57,750 nt of DNA from Burkholderiales bacterium. GTDB taxonomy: Bacteria > Pseudomonadota > Gammaproteobacteria > Burkholderiales > Burkholderiaceae_C. Both the position numbers and the translations under genes were made by a program. Where the stretch lies: NCBI GenBank assembly GCA_016191995.1, contig JACPVA010000065.1, positions 1 to 57,750 of the forward strand, in the 5' to 3' direction. The notes beneath the pieces are model-generated. The model had not been told where the DNA came from. It worked only from the letters and a program-made list of their open reading frames with translations, and did no database searches. Shown here one piece after another: positions 32,092-40,412 of the stretch (positions within the stretch are counted from its first letter, which is position 1; each line of letters opens with the position of its first letter).

Positions 32092-32945
32092 GCGGCCGCC
32101 GCCCGCGGCGCGCGCGGCGCCTTGTAGCGGTCGTAGCCCCACAGGTACTGCGCGGGGCACTGGCGGATCACCGCCTCCATCGAGCGGTTGATCGCCGCGG
32201 CCGCGGCCGCCTCGTCGGCGCCGGCTGCGGGTGGGTCGGCCAGCTCCTGTGCGTGCACGATCCAGCCGCGGCCGCGCGGCAGCCGCTCGGCCCACAGCAT
32301 GCCGAGCACGGCGCCGCTTTGCTGCGCCAGCCTGGCCGCCAGCGTCATCGTGTAGGCCGGGCGGCCGAAGAACGGCGCCCAGACGCCCATGCCTTCAGGC
32401 GGGACCTGGTCCGGCAGCATGCCGACCGTGCCGCCGGCCTTCAGCGCGCGCAGCAGCTGGCGCACGCCGGCCAGCGTCGCCGGCGCGGTCGCCAGCCCCG
32501 GGCGCGCGCGCGCGGTCTCCTCCAGCCTGCGCAGCCAGGCCTTGCGCGCCGGCCGGTACAGCACCGTGATCGGCTGCGCGGCCCCGTAGCGCTCGGCGTA
32601 GGCCTGCGCAGCGACCTCGAAGCTGCCCAGGTGCGGCGTCAGCAGCACCAGCCCGCGCCCGGCGCCGAGCCAGGCGTCCAGCCGCTCGGCGCCGTCCCAC
32701 ACCACCGGGTCGGCCAGCGCGGCGGCCGCCGGGCGCAGCCACAGCCGCGGCAGCTCCGCCGTCAGGCGGCCGGCCTCGCCGACCGCGCGCCGGCGCGCGG
32801 TCGGCGCCACACCTGCCAGCGCCGCGTTGGCGCCCAGGCGTCGCCGGTAGGCCGGCGACGCCGCCCAGGCGATCCAGCCCAGCAGCGCGCCCAGCGCGTG
32901 CAGAAACCACAAGGGGAGCCGGCCCAGCCAGCGCAGCAGCGGCAT
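32088..32945 (-). CDS. LpxL/HtrB-family lipid A acyltransferase (second of two)
   Basis: 285 residues from the ATG at 32945 (a GTG at 32948 is also possible). An N-terminal hydrophobic anchor ([20 protein letters not shown]) precedes the catalytic HX4E ([13 protein letters not shown]), [14 protein letters not shown] and the C-terminal [11 protein letters not shown]. Tandem acyltransferase genes divergent from metK are a common Burkholderiales arrangement. The 3' end overlaps the start of the first acyltransferase gene by 4 bp. Confidence 0.87.
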   Translation of the reverse strand: MPLLRWLGRLPLWFLHALGALLGWIAWAASPAYRRRLGANAALAGVAPTARRRAVGEAGRLTAELPRLWLRPAAAALADPVVWDGAERLDAWLGAGRGLVLLTPHLGSFEVAAQAYAERYGAAQPITVLYRPARKAWLRRLEETARARPGLATAPATLAGVRQLLRALKAGGTVGMLPDQVPPEGMGVWAPFFGRPAYTMTLAARLAQQSGAVLGMLWAERLPRGRGWIVHAQELADPPAAGADEAAAAAAINRSMEAVIRQCPAQYLWGYDRYKAPRAPRAAAA

Positions 32946-32954
32946 CACGGTTCG

Positions 32955-33097
32955 TATACTCGGGGTGTCGCCGAGTTAAAGGACAACTTGCGGGGCGACG
33001 CGAAAACAGTACCGCTAAAGCGTTCGCCGCGATCGAAACGGCCCGCAACGGGCGGCCGGGGTTGGCGACACGCAGGGTCAACCAACCGGAGTCTATT
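32955..33097 (+). promoter_or_regulatory. metK promoter -10 and structured 5' leader
   Basis: TATACT at 32955-32960 is a near-consensus -10 box without a good -35. The leader of roughly 130 bases then shows several stems: ACTCGG/CCGAGT (32958-32976), a bulged pairing of 32991-33002 with 33030-33040, GCCCG/CGGGC (33041-33053), and GGTTGG/CCAACC (33060-33087). The last stem ends directly against the GGAG ribosome site at 33088-33091. I do not recognise a known SAM or SAH riboswitch class in it. Confidence 0.4.
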
Positions 33098-34279
33098 GTG
33101 GCGAACGACTTTCTCTTCACCTCCGAATCGGTCTCCGAGGGCCACCCGGACAAGGTGGCCGACCAGATCTCGGATGCGATCCTGGATGCGATCTTCAGGC
33201 AGGACCCGCGCAGCCGCGTGGCCGCCGAGACGCTGACCAACACCGGGCTCGTGGTGCTCGCGGGCGAGATCACGACCAACGGGCATGTCGACTACATCCA
33301 GGTCGCGCGCGACACGCTTAAGCGCATCGGCTACGACAACACCGAGTACGGCATCGACTACAAGGGCTGCGCCGTGCTCGTCGCCTACGACAAGCAGAGC
33401 AACGACATCGCGCAGGGTGTCGACCACGCGAGCGACGACTACCTGAATACCGGCGCCGGTGACCAGGGGCTGATGTTCGGCTACGCCTGCGACGAGACGC
33501 CCGAGCTGATGCCGGCGCCGATCCACTACGCGCACCGCCTGGTCGAGCGCCAGGCGCAGCTGCGCCGCGACGGCCGGCTGCCGTTCCTGCGCCCGGACGC
33601 CAAGAGCCAGGTCACGCTGCGCTATGTCGACGGCAAGCCGCACAGCATCGACACCGTCGTGCTGAGCACGCAGCACAGCCCGGACCAGAGCGAGACGCCG
33701 ACGAAGATGAAGCCGAGCTTCGTCGAGGCGGTGATCGAGGAGATCATCAAGCCGGTGCTGCCGCAGGCGTGGCTGCAGGATACGAAGTATCTGATCAACC
33801 CGACCGGCCGCTTCGTCATCGGCGGCCCGCAGGGCGACTGCGGGCTGACCGGACGCAAGATCATCGTCGACACCTACGGCGGCGCCTGCCCGCACGGCGG
33901 CGGGGCCTTCAGCGGCAAGGACCCGACCAAGGTCGACCGCTCGGCGGCCTACGCCTGCCGCTACGTGGCGAAGAACGTCGTCGCCGCGGGGCTGGCGCGG
34001 CAATGCCAGATCCAGGTCGCGTACGCGATCGGGGTCGCGCGGCCGATGAACATCACCGTCTACACCGAGGGCACCGGCGTGATCGCCGACGACAAGATCG
34101 CGCAGCTCGTGCGCGAGCACTTCGACCTGCGGCCGCGAGGCATCATCCAGATGCTCGACCTGCTGCGCCCGATCTACGAGAAGACCGCCGCCTACGGCCA
34201 CTTCGGCCGCGAGGAACCCGAGTTCACGTGGGAGAGAACGGACAAGGCGGCTGTGCTGCGCGCAGCCGCGGGCCTGTAG
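33098..34279 (+). CDS. metK: S-adenosylmethionine synthetase
   Basis: 393 residues, GTG start with GGAG six bases upstream. Signatures: [20 protein letters not shown] (N-terminal methionine/ATP site), [12 protein letters not shown], and [19 protein letters not shown] (phosphate loop). It makes SAM from methionine and ATP. The last 12 codons ([12 protein letters not shown]) fall inside the first copy of a 118-bp tandem repeat that continues into the 3' region. Confidence 0.97.
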   Translation: MANDFLFTSESVSEGHPDKVADQISDAILDAIFRQDPRSRVAAETLTNTGLVVLAGEITTNGHVDYIQVARDTLKRIGYDNTEYGIDYKGCAVLVAYDKQSNDIAQGVDHASDDYLNTGAGDQGLMFGYACDETPELMPAPIHYAHRLVERQAQLRRDGRLPFLRPDAKSQVTLRYVDGKPHSIDTVVLSTQHSPDQSETPTKMKPSFVEAVIEEIIKPVLPQAWLQDTKYLINPTGRFVIGGPQGDCGLTGRKIIVDTYGGACPHGGGAFSGKDPTKVDRSAAYACRYVAKNVVAAGLARQCQIQVAYAIGVARPMNITVYTEGTGVIADDKIAQLVREHFDLRPRGIIQMLDLLRPIYEKTAAYGHFGREEPEFTWERTDKAAVLRAAAGL

Positions 34280-34502
34280 GGCCCCGAGCGAAGCGAGCTT
34301 GGCCGTTCTCGGGCTGCGCTCATATCGCGTCAGCGATGTGAGCGCGGACCAGAGTAGCGACAAGGCGGCTGTGCTGCGCGCAGCCGCGGGCCTGTAGGGC
34401 CCCGAGCGAAGCGAGCCTGGCCGTTCTCGGGCTGCGCTCATATCGCGTCAGCGATGTGAGCGCGGACCAGAGTAGCGACAAGGCGGCTGCGCTGCGCGCA
34501 GC
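34241..34502 (+). repeat. 118-bp tandem repeat at the metK 3' end (2.2 copies)
   Basis: Units begin at 34241, 34359 and 34477, spaced exactly 118 bp; the third copy is cut after about 26 bases. Copies 1 and 2 differ by only a base or so (TTGG versus CTGG near 34300/34418). Each unit carries the last metK codons with the stop and an 11-bp stem (GCTCATATCGC / GCGATGTGAGC, loop GTCA) that could terminate transcription. No gene is seen between 34280 and 34770. Confidence 0.9.
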
Positions 34503-34551
34503 GGCCGTGCTGCAAGCCCGCCGTGCACCCACGGCACCCCTCCGTCATCCT

Positions 34552-34582
34552 TGAAATTCCCGCACGAAAAGCGGGAATTTCA
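34552..34582. terminator. Perfect 12-bp inverted repeat, terminator-like
   Basis: TGAAATTCCCGC at 34552-34563, a 7-base A-rich loop (ACGAAAA), and the exact complement at 34571-34582. It lies between metK and the convergent outer-membrane protein gene. The T-rich arms make it plausible as a bidirectional terminator, though it could be a dispersed repeat. Confidence 0.5.
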
Positions 34583-34770
34583 GGGTGAATTCAGCGGTCA
34601 TGCTCGACCGTCCTCGGCTTCGAGCCGCGGTCAGGGATACCCCTTGGTGCGCAGCCCGGCGGTCGCGATCGTCGGCCCGAGCCAGGCGCCAGCGACGCAA
34701 GCCCTCTCGGCTCGCGACGACGGCGCATCGCGGACCTCGGGCGATCCCCGAAGTCCCGCCGCGCCGCCGT

Positions 34771-36315
34771 TCAGCGCACCGGCACCGCGAAGCGATAGTC
34801 GAGGCCGACGCCCAGGCTCGCCGCGCTGAACTTGCGGCCGCCCGACCCGCGCGTCTCGATGCGGCCGAGTGCCGCGTGCAGCGAGAGCCGCTCATCCAGC
34901 AGGTAGCGCAGCCCGCCGCCGGCCTTGAGCCCCAGGCCGTGGACGTTGGCGCCCGCCATCAGCTGGCCGAACCACTGCAGCCTGTCACCCGGCCCGGCCC
35001 GCGTCTGCACGCCCAGCCCCGCCAGCAGCTCGCCGTATCCGGGGTAGCCCAGGTACTCGTTGGTCGCGACCGCCGCCTGCAGCGGCAGGTACCAGCGGCC
35101 GCCCAAGGGCGTGTCGATCTGGACGCCGAGCATGCGCAGATTGCCGCGCTCGACGCCCTGGTAGCGCAGGTCGAACTCGGTCTGCTGGAACAGGCCGATC
35201 CGGAAACCGCGCCAGGTGGCCGGAGCCTCGGCGCCGCCGGCCGACCCGCCGTCGCCCGCACGCAGGTGCTGCACCAGCGCCACGGCGTAGGTGTGGTTGC
35301 GCGAGGTGGCCTTCGGCGCGAAGAGATGGCCGACCGAGACCGCGAGCCCCAGGTCGCGCGTCAGCGCATATTCGAGCTGGACCTTGGGGTAGACCAGCAG
35401 GCCCGGGCCGGTGTCGATGACCGCGGGCGCATAACCGCCGGAGCCGACGCCGACCTGCCCGGCCAGGGTCAGGTCCGGCGTCAGGGGCAGCCGCTGGCCG
35501 ACGCCGCCCAGCATCTGGTTGTAGATCGGCCGTCCACGGTAGCCGACGCCGAGTGCGGCGAACCAGTAGCGGTCGGGCGCGAAGAAGTGCGAGTACTGCA
35601 GGTCGGCGGTGCGCAGCGTGCCCTTGAACGAGCCCTGCGGATCGATCTGGCGCAGGTTGTCGAGCGATACCGTCAGCATGTTGCGGCCCATCTCGCGCGC
35701 CGCCCGGCGGTCGTCGGCCGCCGACAGCGCCTCGCCGTGGCGCGCGAAGACGCCGCTCAAGTAGGTATACGGGATCGTCACGAAGACGTTGGCCTGCGTG
35801 CTGTCGATGCGCGACTGCCTGAACTTCATCCGCGTCGCGCCGATGCCGAGCGCGGCCGCTCCGAGGTCGTAGGCCAGGCCGACCGAGGCCTTGACGAAGC
35901 CGCCCGTGCCCGACAGGACCTTGCTCTGCTCGACGCTGCGGCCGCCGCCGCCGCCGCCCGCGGACAGGTCGGCCGTCGCCAGCCAGGGCCCGGCGAGCCG
36001 GTAGCGCAGGTGGGCGCCGACGTCGAAGGCCATGAAGCCCCCGTACTCGCCCTCGACATGCGGGGCGTAGACGCCGGCGCCGAGGTAGATGCCGTCGTGC
36101 ACCTTGCCGAGCACGTGGAACCCGAGCAGGTCGATCGGGGCGTCGCCGGGCACGTCGATGACCTGGTAGTCCAGCATCAGCATGGCGTCGCTCGGCCGCA
36201 GTTCGCTGTCGGCCTGGGCGACCGCAACCTGGCCTTGCGCGCCAGCCGAGCCGACCCCCAGCGAAGCGACCAGGCCGATCGCCGCCGACCAGCTTCGCGC
36301 GGCCCTGCGCGGCAC
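34771..36315 (-). CDS. Predicted outer-membrane beta-barrel protein of unknown function
   Basis: 514 residues from a GTG at 36315, chosen because it gives a clean signal peptide (PRRAARSWSAAIGLVASLGVGSAGAQG); the upstream open frame is not protein-like. The mature protein alternates short hydrophobic strands and turns, and ends VGLDYRFAVPVR. A Gly-rich loop (SAGGGGGGRS, near 120) and repeated barrel-like stretches such as IGLFQQTEFDLRYQGVE are visible. It is distantly like the MetA-pathway/phenol transporter type of outer-membrane protein. No enzyme motif was found, and it stands alone between metK and a CBS fragment. Confidence 0.6.
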   Translation of the reverse strand: MPRRAARSWSAAIGLVASLGVGSAGAQGQVAVAQADSELRPSDAMLMLDYQVIDVPGDAPIDLLGFHVLGKVHDGIYLGAGVYAPHVEGEYGGFMAFDVGAHLRYRLAGPWLATADLSAGGGGGGRSVEQSKVLSGTGGFVKASVGLAYDLGAAALGIGATRMKFRQSRIDSTQANVFVTIPYTYLSGVFARHGEALSAADDRRAAREMGRNMLTVSLDNLRQIDPQGSFKGTLRTADLQYSHFFAPDRYWFAALGVGYRGRPIYNQMLGGVGQRLPLTPDLTLAGQVGVGSGGYAPAVIDTGPGLLVYPKVQLEYALTRDLGLAVSVGHLFAPKATSRNHTYAVALVQHLRAGDGGSAGGAEAPATWRGFRIGLFQQTEFDLRYQGVERGNLRMLGVQIDTPLGGRWYLPLQAAVATNEYLGYPGYGELLAGLGVQTRAGPGDRLQWFGQLMAGANVHGLGLKAGGGLRYLLDERLSLHAALGRIETRGSGGRKFSAASLGVGLDYRFAVPVR

Positions 36316-36539
36316 CTGCTGCGACCTGCCGCCGCTGCCGGGCGAGCGCGCCGTGGCCGGTGGCGAGGTGGCCCGGCCGTACCCCGCGCCGCCCGAAACG
36401 GGCCGCCCGTGTGCATCCGATGGTCCGTTCAAGCGATCCTCCGCGCGCGCTGCCGCGATTCGCCGCGCGCGCGAGCGTAACCAGTTTCGGCGCCGTCGCC
36501 CCGGCCGCGGTCGGCGTGGGGTGGCGGCGCGAGGCTCGT

Positions 36540-36728
36540 CGCGCGCGCCCCGTCCATCGCGGCGTCGACGGTGACGATGCCGACCATGCGTTCGTCGGCA
36601 TCGATGACCCGCAGCGCCAGCAGGTCGTGGCGGTCGATCAGCGGGGCGGCCTTCTCGCGCGGCTCGCCCACGCGCAGGCGGCGCGCCGACACTGCCCCGG
36701 GGACGCGCCGCCACGCTCGGCAGGTCAT
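36540..36728 (-). pseudogene. CBS-domain fragment (MgtE-like), decayed
   Basis: The frame contains REKAAPLIDRHDLLALRVID followed by ADERMVGIVTVDAAMD, which is the end of a CBS domain as in MgtE magnesium transporters. It is preceded by RVPGAVSARRL, which resembles the end of the first CBS domain. The stretch that should lie between them is missing, and no transporter domain follows, so this is an internally deleted scrap. The rest of 36316-36762 shows nothing convincing. Confidence 0.45.
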
Positions 36729-36762
36729 CGCGCTGGGAACTGGGCCAGCGCGGAGCCCTCCC

Positions 36763-37098
36763 TCATTGCAGCGCGGCCAGTGCTGCCTCTGGGGCTTTGT
36801 CCAGCACCTTGAGCAGCGATTTGGCGGCGCCCGTGGGGCAACGCTTGCCTTGCTCCCAGTTGCGGATGGTCTCCAGAGGCACGTCGATTCGTTCGGAGAA
36901 TTCCGCCTGGCTCAAGCCCAAGCGCTTGCGAACACGGCGTGCGAACTTGGCAGCATCGTGCATGGCTTCGGCCTCATCGGCGGTCGCCTGCCGGCCAAGG
37001 TCGGCCTCGGTCGTTGCATCCACGCGCGCGCGATCGATGCGCCCGGAGGCCAGCGAGGCGGGGATTGCGGGATCAATCTTCGCGCGTACTGTTTTCAT
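36763..37098 (-). CDS. HTH (XRE/Cro-type) antitoxin paired with BrnT
   Basis: 111 residues. The C-terminal half is an XRE helix-turn-helix (RRVRKRLGLSQAEFSERIDVPLETIRNWEQGKR), with the last helix SLLKVLDKAPEAALAAL. The N-terminal 45 residues are probably the toxin-binding part. It overlaps the toxin gene end by 26 bp and is second in the operon. Classical BrnA antitoxins are ribbon-helix-helix proteins; an XRE-type partner is a variant pairing. Confidence 0.8.
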   Translation of the reverse strand: MKTVRAKIDPAIPASLASGRIDRARVDATTEADLGRQATADEAEAMHDAAKFARRVRKRLGLSQAEFSERIDVPLETIRNWEQGKRCPTGAAKSLLKVLDKAPEAALAALQ

Positions 37099-37354
37099 AG
37101 TGCCTGACCTCTCGCTGGTTGGCCTTGCGTGCGGAAATGATGCGGATCGCCTTGCGTCTGGGCGTGTAGACGACCGCGAATACGCGGTGTTCGATCCTGC
37201 CTACCAGTTGATAGCGTTCTTCGCCATAGCTGCGACGGGCGTCGACCTGGATCAGGCGATCCGGATCGAAGAAGGCCCTGGCGGCGTAGGCGAAATCGAA
37301 CCCTCGCGATTCGAAGCACGCGTCGCTCTTCGCTTCATCCCATTCGAAATTCAC
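37073..37354 (-). CDS. brnT: BrnT-type ribonuclease toxin
   Basis: 93 residues from a GTG at 37354, where the family-typical NFEWDEAKSDACFESRGFDF starts. It continues with RYQLVGRIEHRVFAVVYTPR and RIISARKANQREVRHYE. This is the compact BrnT fold (RelE-like), which cleaves RNA and is neutralised by its cognate antitoxin. Conserved basic and His residues (R..E..., ISARKA) are retained, so it looks intact. It is first in a two-gene operon with the HTH antitoxin. Confidence 0.85.
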   Translation of the reverse strand: MNFEWDEAKSDACFESRGFDFAYAARAFFDPDRLIQVDARRSYGEERYQLVGRIEHRVFAVVYTPRRKAIRIISARKANQREVRHYENSTRED

Positions 37355-37360
37355 GTGGCA

Positions 37361-37389
37361 ACTGTAGGTCAATGGCCTACGGCCGGCAA
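37361..37389 (-). promoter_or_regulatory. Promoter with palindromic operator of the brnT-HTH operon
   Basis: On the minus strand: TTGCCG (37389-37384), a 17-base spacer, and TACAGT (37366-37361), right before the GTG of brnT. GTAGG at 37364-37368 and CCTAC at 37376-37380 form an inverted repeat covering the -10 box and the spacer, where an autoregulating antitoxin would bind. Confidence 0.5.
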
Positions 37390-37534
37390 GTTTGGGGAGG
37401 ACTGGCATCCTCGCTGCGCATGAGGTCGGGTGATGGGTTGCACAAGCAGGCTGTGCACCGAGATCCCCGTGCAGGTGCACCAGCATGTGCGACCTTCGGC
37501 GCTTTCAGAGTCGGCGTGGCCCCCTCGGCCGCCG

Positions 37535-38368
37535 TCAACGTGGGGTGGCTGTGGCGAGCTCGCCGCGCCGCGGCCCGACGAGCTCGCCGGCCACGCCGAA
37601 GACATACGAATCCATCGCCAGCATGCCGTGCACGATGCCGCCTTCGATCACCTGCGCCGGCCGCATTGCGCCCGCCGCGCCGGCGGCCACGAGCAGCGGC
37701 CAGAAATGCTCCGGCGTCGGGTGCGCGCGCCGGGCCTGCGGCGCGTCGTCCAGCGTGCGGCGCAGCCGCGCCGCGTCGCCCTGCTCGACCGCCTCGCGCA
37801 CCCAGGCCGCGAACGCCGCCACGTAGGCCTCGTCGTCGCCAGGCCCGATGCGGAACTCCTCCAGGTTGTGCGTCAGGCTGCCCGAACCGACGACGAGCAC
37901 GCCCTCGTCGGCCAGCGGCGCGAGCGCCTCGCCGAGCGCCCATGCGCGGTCGGCATCGAGCCGCGACGGCAGCGAGACCTGGAACGCCGGCACATCGGCG
38001 TCGGGGTACAGGTGAAGCAGCGGCACCCAGGCGCCATGGTCCAGGCCGCGCCGCTCGTCGGCCTGCGCCGGCCAGCCAGCCTGCTGCAGGCGCTCGACGG
38101 TGCGCTGCGCCAGCCGCGGATGGCCGCTTGCCGGGTAGCCGAGCCGGTACAGTGCCGGGTCGAAGCCGCCGAAGTCGTGGATCGTCGCCGGCTGCGCGGT
38201 GGTGCCGACACGCGGTGTGGGCGTCATCCAGTGCGGCGACACGACCAGCACCGCATGCGGCCGCGGCAGCGCGCGGCCCAGCGCGGCGAGCCGCGGCCCG
38301 GCCAGGCCGGGCTCGATCGCGAAGGTCGGCGCGCCGTGCGAGACGAACAGGCTGGGCAGGCGATCCAT
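37535..38368 (-). CDS. Class III extradiol dioxygenase (YgiD/DODA family)
   Basis: 277 residues. Metal-ligand regions of the LigB-like fold are visible: SLFVSHGAPTFAIEP (His), VVSPHWMTP, GLDHGAWVPLLHLYPDADVP and GSGSLTHNLEEF. The C-terminus HGMLAMDSYVFG is family-typical. Bacterial relatives such as YgiD cleave L-DOPA-like catechols; the natural substrate here is unknown. It is translationally coupled to the DoxX gene upstream, and the LysR regulator is divergent, so the three form one unit. Confidence 0.87.
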   Translation of the reverse strand: MDRLPSLFVSHGAPTFAIEPGLAGPRLAALGRALPRPHAVLVVSPHWMTPTPRVGTTAQPATIHDFGGFDPALYRLGYPASGHPRLAQRTVERLQQAGWPAQADERRGLDHGAWVPLLHLYPDADVPAFQVSLPSRLDADRAWALGEALAPLADEGVLVVGSGSLTHNLEEFRIGPGDDEAYVAAFAAWVREAVEQGDAARLRRTLDDAPQARRAHPTPEHFWPLLVAAGAAGAMRPAQVIEGGIVHGMLAMDSYVFGVAGELVGPRRGELATATPR

Positions 38369-38811
38369 CAGCGCGCCCCGATGATCGCCCGGTCGACCGA
38401 GAAGCGCCCGGCGCCGCTGAACAGCAGCGACAGCGACGCCGCGAACAACGCCAGCGCGAACTCGTAGCCACCGCTGGCGGCGAAGAATCCCTTGCCCCAG
38501 TGGACGGCGAAGATCGCGACCAGCATCGCGAACGCGAGCGCGGCCGCGGCCGGCCGCACCAGCAGCCCGGCGACCAGCGCCAGGCCGCCGAAGAACTCGG
38601 CCAGGCCCGCCAGCAGCGCCAGCAGATAGCCCGGATTCAGGCCGACCGATCCGAAGAACTGGCCGGTGCCCTCGAGGCCGTAGCCGCCGAACCAGCCGAA
38701 CAGCTTCTGCGCGCCATGCGCGGCGAAGATGATGCCGACGGGGATGCGAAGCGCCAGGGCGCCGGCAGCATCGTCGGTGGCGATCAGGCGGTTGAAGAGC
38801 GAGGTGGACAT
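38368..38811 (-). CDS. DoxX-family membrane protein
   Basis: 147 residues and four membrane segments. The family signature near the N-terminus is ALRIPVGIIFAAHGAQKLFGWFGGYGL, followed by LLALLAGLAEFFGGLALVAGLLVRPAA. DoxX proteins are linked to redox and quinone chemistry but are poorly defined. The dioxygenase starts at its stop codon (shared base 38368), and the LysR gene is divergent across 121 bp. Confidence 0.88.
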   Translation of the reverse strand: MSTSLFNRLIATDDAAGALALRIPVGIIFAAHGAQKLFGWFGGYGLEGTGQFFGSVGLNPGYLLALLAGLAEFFGGLALVAGLLVRPAAAALAFAMLVAIFAVHWGKGFFAASGGYEFALALFAASLSLLFSGAGRFSVDRAIIGAR

Positions 38812-38907
38812 GAGGGGTCTCCAGCGTAGGTGGCAGCGAGCTGCTGCGGTGAGAAGGACTGTAGAAGTCCCGTTGGAATCGATAAAGACACCAGATGTGG
38901 ACACACC

Positions 38908-38924
38908 GTCCCGAATGTCGGGAC
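38908..38924. promoter_or_regulatory. Inverted repeat, candidate LysR binding site
   Basis: GTCCCGA-ATG-TCGGGAC, a perfect 7-bp dyad 8 bases before the GTG of the LysR gene, in the 121-bp gap shared with doxX. It could be the regulator's own operator or a leader hairpin. Confidence 0.4.
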
Positions 38925-38932
38925 AATAAGCC

Positions 38933-39832
38933 GTGGACCGATTCCAGGAAATGCGCGCCTTCGTCGCCGTCGTCGACCGCGGCAGCTTCGTCCGTGCCGC
39001 CGAGGCCCTGGCGCTGTCGAAGACCGCGGTGTCGCGGCTCGTCGGCGACCTGGAGGCCCGGCTCGGCACGCGGCTGCTGCACCGCACGACGCGCAGGCTG
39101 TCGCTGACGCCCGAGGGCGAGGTCTTCCACGATCGCTGCCGGCAGCTGCTCGACGGCGTCGCCGAGGCCGAGGCCGAGCTCGGCGCCCACGCCGGCGAGG
39201 CGATCGGGCAGCTGCGCGTCAACGTCCCGGTGAGCTTCGGGCTGCTGCACCTGGCGCCGCTGTGGCCGGCCTTCATGGCGCTGCACCCGAAGGTGATGCT
39301 CGACGTCACGCTGTCGGACCGGATCGTCGACCTGGTCGACGAGGGCTACGACCTCGCGGTGCGCATCGCGCGGCTGCGGGCGTCGTCGCTGGTCAGCCGC
39401 CGGCTCGCGTCGACGCGGCTGATCCTGTGCGCGTCACCGCAGTATCTGGGCCGCCACGGCGCGCCGGCGCATCCGTCGGAGCTGGCGCGCCACGCGGTGA
39501 TCTCGTACGCGCTGCTGGCGATGGGCGAGCGCTGGGAGTTCGAGGGCCCCGACGGGCCGGTCGGCGTCGAGGTCGTGCCGCGCATGCGCAGCAACAGCGG
39601 CGATACCTGCTGCGCCGCGGCCGTGCAGCACCAGGGCATCGTGCTGCAGCCGTCGTTCCTCGTCGCGCCGCATCTCGCGTCGGGCGCGCTGGTCGAGCTG
39701 CTGCCGCAGTACCGCTCGATCGAGCTCGGCGTCTACGCGGTCTACCCCTCGCGCAAGCACCTGACGACCAAGGTGCGCGCGCTCGTCGACTTCCTCGTCG
39801 ACGCCTTTCGCATGCGCGCCTGGCCGGCCTGA
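38933..39832 (+). CDS. LysR-family transcriptional regulator
   Basis: 299 residues, GTG start. The N-terminal winged helix-turn-helix (MRAFVAVVDRGSFVRAAEALALSKTAVSRLVGDLEARLG) is followed by the substrate-binding domain (about 90-295; LRVNVPVSFGLLHLAPLWPAF). It is of the AaeR/CrgA subgroup that often sits divergent from small oxidoreductase or DoxX genes. It most likely controls the doxX-dioxygenase operon in response to an aromatic compound (inference from layout). Confidence 0.9.
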   Translation: MDRFQEMRAFVAVVDRGSFVRAAEALALSKTAVSRLVGDLEARLGTRLLHRTTRRLSLTPEGEVFHDRCRQLLDGVAEAEAELGAHAGEAIGQLRVNVPVSFGLLHLAPLWPAFMALHPKVMLDVTLSDRIVDLVDEGYDLAVRIARLRASSLVSRRLASTRLILCASPQYLGRHGAPAHPSELARHAVISYALLAMGERWEFEGPDGPVGVEVVPRMRSNSGDTCCAAAVQHQGIVLQPSFLVAPHLASGALVELLPQYRSIELGVYAVYPSRKHLTTKVRALVDFLVDAFRMRAWPA

Positions 39833-39969
39833 ACGGCCGCGCTCGGTGCGCTGGTCGGTGCGCCGCGGGTGGCGGGTGTCAGCGAGCCACGGCCGTGCCG
39901 CGCACTCTCTCTGCGTCCGGGCGGCGGCCCGCCAGGAACTTCAGCGCGAGCGCCGCAGCGTGCGCGGCG

Positions 39970-40314
39970 TCATCCGGATGCTTCGGCAGGCGTGCGGACA
40001 TACAGGTCGCGACGGCTGGCATCGACCGCGCGCCGCAGGAAGGGGTTGCGGATCGGCTGGTTCGTCAACAGGTCCACGCGGCGCCCGAGCAGCGATTCGA
40101 GCGCATCGGCCAGCCCGAAATAGCGATCCGAGATCGAGCGGGCAGGATCGGGGGCCAGGGTGACGATGAAGTCGAAGTCGCTGCGCGCCGGGTCGAAGCG
40201 GCCCTCGGCCGCCGAACCGAATACCTCCAGACGCTCGACCCCATAGGCGCGGCACAGCGCGGCGATCTCGTCACCGTGCTCGATCAGTGGCTGTGCGAGC
40301 GGGGGGCGCAGCAT
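39970..40314 (-). CDS. MNT-type nucleotidyltransferase (orphan MntA-like antitoxin)
   Basis: 114 residues. The motif is present in VFGSAAEGRFDPARSDFDFIV, with one extra residue compared with GSX10DXD. C-terminal LGRRVDLLTNQPIRNPFLRRAVDASRRDLY is typical of the family. No HepT-like gene lies directly downstream; 39833-39969 shows only a short unrecognised open stretch. It is either a solitary antitoxin or a remnant of a pair. Confidence 0.78.
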   Translation of the reverse strand: MLRPPLAQPLIEHGDEIAALCRAYGVERLEVFGSAAEGRFDPARSDFDFIVTLAPDPARSISDRYFGLADALESLLGRRVDLLTNQPIRNPFLRRAVDASRRDLYVRTPAEASG

Positions 40315-40353
40315 CGGATCATTATCCGTTCGCCGCGCCGGCGCTGCGTGCCC

Positions 40354-40377
40354 GTTCAGCGCCAGCAGCCGGCGCAG
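40354..40377. repeat. 24-bp repeat matching the methylase 3' end (copy 1)
   Basis: Identical to 41793-41816 inside the 3' end of the broken DNA methylase, and one base different from 41299-41322. On the minus strand it would encode LRRLLALN. It precedes the MNT fragment at 40413. Confidence 0.6.
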
Positions 40378-40412
40378 AACCTGGATCGCCGCTATCGAGG
40401 CTCGAGGCCGCG

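Noticed and set aside
32955..33097. Known SAM or SAH riboswitch upstream of metK
   Set aside because: The conserved cores of the classes I know were not found; kept only as an unassigned structured leader.
34241..34502. CRISPR array
   Set aside because: The 118-bp units are contiguous tandem copies without spacers and include metK coding sequence; no cas genes nearby.
36315..36714. Upstream extension of the outer-membrane protein to 647 residues
   Set aside because: The extra N-terminus is Arg/Gly/Pro-rich and overlaps the CBS fragment; the GTG at 36315 gives a proper signal peptide.
36485..37560. Short similar stretches near 36490 and 37515 (both reading GTGGGGTGGC on the plus strand)
   Set aside because: Similarity is about 40 bases with several mismatches in GC-rich sequence; too weak to call a repeat flanking the BrnT region.
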